From: Thermoanaerobaculales bacterium
Lineage (GTDB): Bacteria; Acidobacteriota; Thermoanaerobaculia; Thermoanaerobaculales; Sulfomarinibacteraceae
Reading direction: 5' to 3'
NCBI GenBank assembly: GCA_025456385.1
Contig: JALOKS010000081.1
Span: forward strand, 1-25,127
Length of the DNA stretch: 25,127 nucleotides
Shown here: piece by piece, positions 22,733-25,127 of the stretch
Position numbering within the stretch: position 1 is the stretch's first letter
Layout of the letters: each line of letters begins with the position of its first letter
The notes under the pieces: generated by a model
What the model saw: only the letters and a program-made list of their open reading frames with translations
The model's database searches: none
What the model was told of the DNA's origin: nothing
Program-made: the position numbers and the translations under genes

Positions 22733-23653
22733 GTGCGCCGGCGGAGCGCTGCGGCGCTGCTCGCGCTGACGGTGCTCGCCGGCTGCGGGGGAGGCAGGGC
22801 GCCGCGCGACGAGCCCTCCGAGCCCGCGGCGCTGCTGCCGGCGGCGCAGGAGATCCCCGGCTGGAGCCTCGTCGAAGGCCCGACCGCGTTCGCCCCGGAG
22901 ACGCTCTACGAGCACCTCGACGGCGGCGCGGAGCGCTACCTCGCGCACGGCTTCCGCGAGCTCGCCCACGCCCGCTACTGCCTGGGGGCCGACCCGCCGG
23001 CCTGTGTCGGCCTCGACGTCTTCGACATGGGCGGCGAGCTGGGTGCCTTCGGCATCTACCGCGCGGGGCGCCCGCCCGCAGCGGAGCCGCGGTCCTGGGG
23101 GGCCGAGGGCTACCGCTCCGGGACCTTCGCCGCCGCCTGGAAGGGTGCGGTCTACGTGCACGGCGAGGCCGACGACGAGCGCCCCGAGCTGACGGCGATG
23201 CTGGAGCGCCTCGTCGCGGACGTGGGCGCCCGCGTCCCGGGCGCGGCGGCGCTGCCGGCCGTCCTCGAGCCGCTGCCCGGGGGCGGCCTGGTGCCGCTGA
23301 GCGAGCGCTTCGTGCCGGGGGACCTCCTCGGGCACTCCTTCCTGCCGGGGGGCGTGCTCGCCGACTACGAGCTCGACGGGTTGCGCAGCGAGCTGTTTTT
23401 CAGCGACCTCGGCGGTGAGGGCGATGCGGCCGCGGCCCTCGCGTGGCTGCGTGCGCACCTCGAGGCCGTCGGCGAGCTCGACTCCGAGAGGCCGCCGCTC
23501 GGCGACGAGGCCTTCCGCTTCCGTGCGCCGGGCCTCGGCGCCGGGACGGCGCTGCGGGTGGGGCGCTGGGTCGCCGGCATCCACGGCGAGCTCGAGGCAG
23601 ATGCCCGCGAGGCGGTGCTGGCCGATCTCGTTGCGGCCCTCGGGCCGGACTGA
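22733..23653 (+). CDS. Lipoprotein of the DUF6599 type
   Basis: This 306-residue protein starts at GTG 22733, two bases after the reductase stop, so translation is probably coupled. It has a lipoprotein signal (RRRSAAALLALTVLAGC, lipobox LAGC). The mature protein contains PGWSLVEGPTAFAPETLYEH, then LDGGAERYLAHGFREL, and VGLDVFDMGGELGAFGIYRA; these patterns match proteins I recall as DUF6599. The second half repeats a similar alpha-beta layout with HSFLPGGVLADYELDG. Function is unknown. Being coupled to an exported iron-sulfur reductase, it probably works with it at the membrane (inference). Its last 73 bases recur near the window end. Confidence 0.88.
   Translation: MRRRSAAALLALTVLAGCGGGRAPRDEPSEPAALLPAAQEIPGWSLVEGPTAFAPETLYEHLDGGAERYLAHGFRELAHARYCLGADPPACVGLDVFDMGGELGAFGIYRAGRPPAAEPRSWGAEGYRSGTFAAAWKGAVYVHGEADDERPELTAMLERLVADVGARVPGAAALPAVLEPLPGGGLVPLSERFVPGDLLGHSFLPGGVLADYELDGLRSELFFSDLGGEGDAAAALAWLRAHLEAVGELDSERPPLGDEAFRFRAPGLGAGTALRVGRWVAGIHGELEADAREAVLADLVAALGPD
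23581..23653 (+). repeat. Copy 1 of a duplicated 3' gene segment
   Basis: The last 73 bases of the DUF6599-type gene match 25041-25113 without gaps; I count 13 mismatches by eye. Both copies end in the same frame with TGA. The two copies lie on either side of the low-GC orphan gene. Confidence 0.75.
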
Positions 23654-23671
23654 GGCGGCGGCGGACGTGCT

Positions 23672-23758
23672 TCAGGGAGCGGACGCGGCCGCCTCGCGGT
23701 CGGCGTAGGTCAGCCCGTAGGGCCCGTACCAGGGGACGACGCGGATCGCGAGGCTACC
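23672..23758 (-). pseudogene. Possible 3' remnant of a minus-strand gene
   Basis: The minus strand reads GSLAIRVVPWYGPYGLTYAD then REAAASAP and a stop at 23672. Third positions are almost all G or C, as in the window's real genes, and the composition (WYGPYG) looks protein-like. Upstream of it the sequence becomes lower in GC and loses this bias. It looks like the end of a gene cut off by the low-GC segment. No family is recognised. The rest of this 245-bp gap holds only the leader of the next gene. Confidence 0.35.
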
Positions 23759-23839
23759 AGCCTCTACGGCCGCGTGGGTGTCACCTTTCGCATTGGTGCA
23801 TTGTGAAGGTTCGGAAGGTTCACACTGTCTTTTCGAGGC

Positions 23840-23849
23840 GGGGGGGGGG
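23840..23849 (+). repeat. Run of ten G
   Basis: An uninterrupted run of ten G lies 49 bases upstream of the low-GC gene and directly before a -10-like TAGACT (23850-23855). Such tracts can slip during replication; the run could also be a sequencing-length error. Confidence 0.85.
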
Positions 23850-23898
23850 TAGACTCCTGTCCGCCAGAATTACACTGCGAGGCAGAAGGAGGAGGACC

Positions 23899-24864
23899 AT
23901 GAAGGGATCACCTCAGCGTTTGGTGGCTGCAGTGACCGGAGTTCTGTTCATGGCGTGCTTCTTTGTGGTCATGGTTGGGTTTGGGTCAAAGGCCGAGGCG
24001 GCTTCCGGACCTTCAGACGCCTCTATGGAACCGTTCGGTATCGCCGTCTCGCCTGGCGTCTACCTGGTGAACTTCATGCTCCTATACTTCATCAACCCCG
24101 AGGTGGGTGCCAACATGCCTGCTTACAGGGCTGCGATTCCTCAGGAAGTCTACGAGTGCCTGAGTAACAATGCTGACACCTATGACTGCGTGTACGCTGA
24201 CCTGGAAGAATATTTCGACAGGCAGGCTGTGGAAATCGGCGGCAGTCGAAACAAAACCACGTTCTGGCCGAGCACGTGCCAGCTGGATCCGAAATGGCAG
24301 ACCCTTGTTCTACCTGAATACAGACAGCCTGACCAGCTTCACCAGCCACTGGGACGGAAGAGGGCGGATCAACTCGCGCGGTCCTTGGGCATCGATGGAG
24401 ACATGATCCTGAGCCCTGTTCAGTACGAGTGCGTGATGTGGGGGCCAGATCCAGAAGATCCAGAGAATGATCCAGATGAATTTGGCCGAGACATCATCCG
24501 TGCGTGCTTAGGCAACCTCACCAACTCGAAGGGAAATGCCGACATTCCCCTTTCAAGTTACGGTCTGTCTCTCGATGAGCAAGGGAAGAACGTTCGCAGC
24601 AACTGCGCGCCTGGCGCGCCGTGCCTGGAGTTCAACAGTCTCGCAACCGACGGGGACCCAGATGAAGGGAAACTGTCCAGCTTGACGAGTATTGCCCTGC
24701 AGTGCGGTTTTTTCCAGCAGTTGCTGCGCTTGTTCGACCCTGATCAAACACCGTTTATCGAACTCAGCGATGGAGGCACCGCGTGCCAGCAGGAGTGGGG
24801 ACCCGTGGGCAATGTCTATCCTGCGTGCATCGTTGAAACCACGAACCCTGGCAAAGGCCGATAA
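23899..24864 (+). CDS. Exported orphan protein of lower GC content
   Basis: This 321-residue protein starts at ATG 23899, directly behind a strong AAGGAGGAGG (23886-23895). Its N-terminus has a signal peptide or anchor with the hydrophobic core VAAVTGVLFMACFFVVMVGFG, followed by an A-E-A-A cleavage-like site. A second hydrophobic stretch (GVYLVNFMLLYFINP) follows near residue 55. The mature part has about ten cysteines, including CLSNNADTYDC and CAPGAPC, an acidic region (PDPEDPENDPDEFGRD), and ends TACQQEWGPVGNVYPACIVE. Secretion with disulfides is likely. Its codons use many A/T third positions, unlike every other gene here, which suggests recent transfer. No family is recognised. Confidence 0.8.
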   Translation: MKGSPQRLVAAVTGVLFMACFFVVMVGFGSKAEAASGPSDASMEPFGIAVSPGVYLVNFMLLYFINPEVGANMPAYRAAIPQEVYECLSNNADTYDCVYADLEEYFDRQAVEIGGSRNKTTFWPSTCQLDPKWQTLVLPEYRQPDQLHQPLGRKRADQLARSLGIDGDMILSPVQYECVMWGPDPEDPENDPDEFGRDIIRACLGNLTNSKGNADIPLSSYGLSLDEQGKNVRSNCAPGAPCLEFNSLATDGDPDEGKLSSLTSIALQCGFFQQLLRLFDPDQTPFIELSDGGTACQQEWGPVGNVYPACIVETTNPGKGR

Positions 24865-25040
24865 AACAACGGGAGCGGGCGTTCAGTCACGGCCACGACA
24901 ACGCATTCCGAGGCAGCTCGACCCGTGGGTGAGGCCGCATGCCGCATGCGTCGAACGATGGCAGCTCCTGGCCGCGCCTGGTACGTCGACCGGCCCTTCT
25001 GTGGTGGTGGGTGGGCCGAAGGGGTGGAGGGTCGGGTTCT

Positions 25041-25113
25041 CCACGGCGAGCTCGGCGGCGACGCCCGCGAGGCGGTGCCGGCCGAGCTGGTCGCGGCCCT
25101 CGGGGAGCCCTGA
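25041..25113 (+). pseudogene. Remnant of a second copy of the DUF6599-type gene
   Basis: This is copy 2 of the 73-base segment. It reads HGELGGDAREAVPAELVAAL against HGELEADAREAVLADLVAAL in the intact gene. The frame is open upstream to 24925, but those residues do not resemble the parent protein, so only the tail is recognisable. In the rest of the 24865-25127 stretch I see only a small inverted repeat (CGCATG at 24936-24941, CATGCG at 24945-24950). Confidence 0.6.
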
Positions 25114-25127
25114 GACAGCGGCCGAGG

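Noticed and set aside
24936..24950. Inverted repeat CGCATG-CCG-CATGCG as a possible attachment or regulator site
   Set aside because: Only six bases per arm and no second copy near the other edge of the low-GC segment; not enough to call a functional site.
23654..25127. The low-GC segment as an insertion sequence or integron cassette
   Set aside because: No transposase or integrase, no terminal inverted repeats, and no attC-like structure were seen.

Overview
This is a GC-rich window (roughly 70% by eye, with nearly all third codon positions G or C). Its gene content fits an environmental Gram-negative of the Acidobacteriota type, perhaps Thermoanaerobaculia. The clues are Ser/Thr kinases fused to TolB-like or FG-GAP beta-propellers, an M13 lipoprotein peptidase, many secreted DUF-type proteins, a Tat-exported aldo/keto reductase with ferredoxin clusters, and a MopE-like surface protein. 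The taxonomy is inferred from gene style only; there is no rRNA, tRNA, CRISPR array or recognisable insertion sequence.

Left part (1-9723): the 3' end of a kinase-PD40 gene; uracil phosphoribosyltransferase (upp); a small secreted protein with a carboxypeptidase-regulatory-like fold; a DoxX membrane protein; a 35-residue lysine-rich microprotein; an exported NTF2-like protein; a 900-residue transmembrane Ser/Thr kinase with FG-GAP and helical-repeat regions; a 401-bp gap; and a large secreted FG-GAP/MopE-like protein that ends at a strong hairpin.

Middle (9789-17875): an M13 peptidase divergent from a diiron-type metallo-beta-lactamase-fold protein; an exported SnoaL/DUF4440-like protein; a secreted Cys-containing orphan; a leaderless radical SAM gene; an NmrA-like pseudogene that has lost its nucleotide-binding loop; a PAP2-like protein lacking a key catalytic motif; a gene tail that looks like a carbohydrate-binding module; and a DUF1428 protein.

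Right part (17983-25127): a small three-helix membrane protein is divergent from a 205-residue protein whose sequence pattern resembles bacterial gasdermins but ends where their inhibitory tail would begin. Then come a purine-rich 8-bp tandem repeat, a SulP-STAS-rhodanese fusion, and a coupled pair made of a Tat-exported aldo/keto reductase-ferredoxin and a lipoprotein. Last is a clearly lower-GC orphan gene lying between two copies of the lipoprotein's 3' end.

Most genes are single units with their own promoters; only the reductase-lipoprotein pair is a clear operon. Several genes have an extended -10 element of the form TGC-TAnnnT just upstream of the start codon, suggesting short-leader or leaderless mRNAs. 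The strongest candidates for something new are the gasdermin-like orphan, the exported reductase-lipoprotein pair, and the low-GC orphan island.
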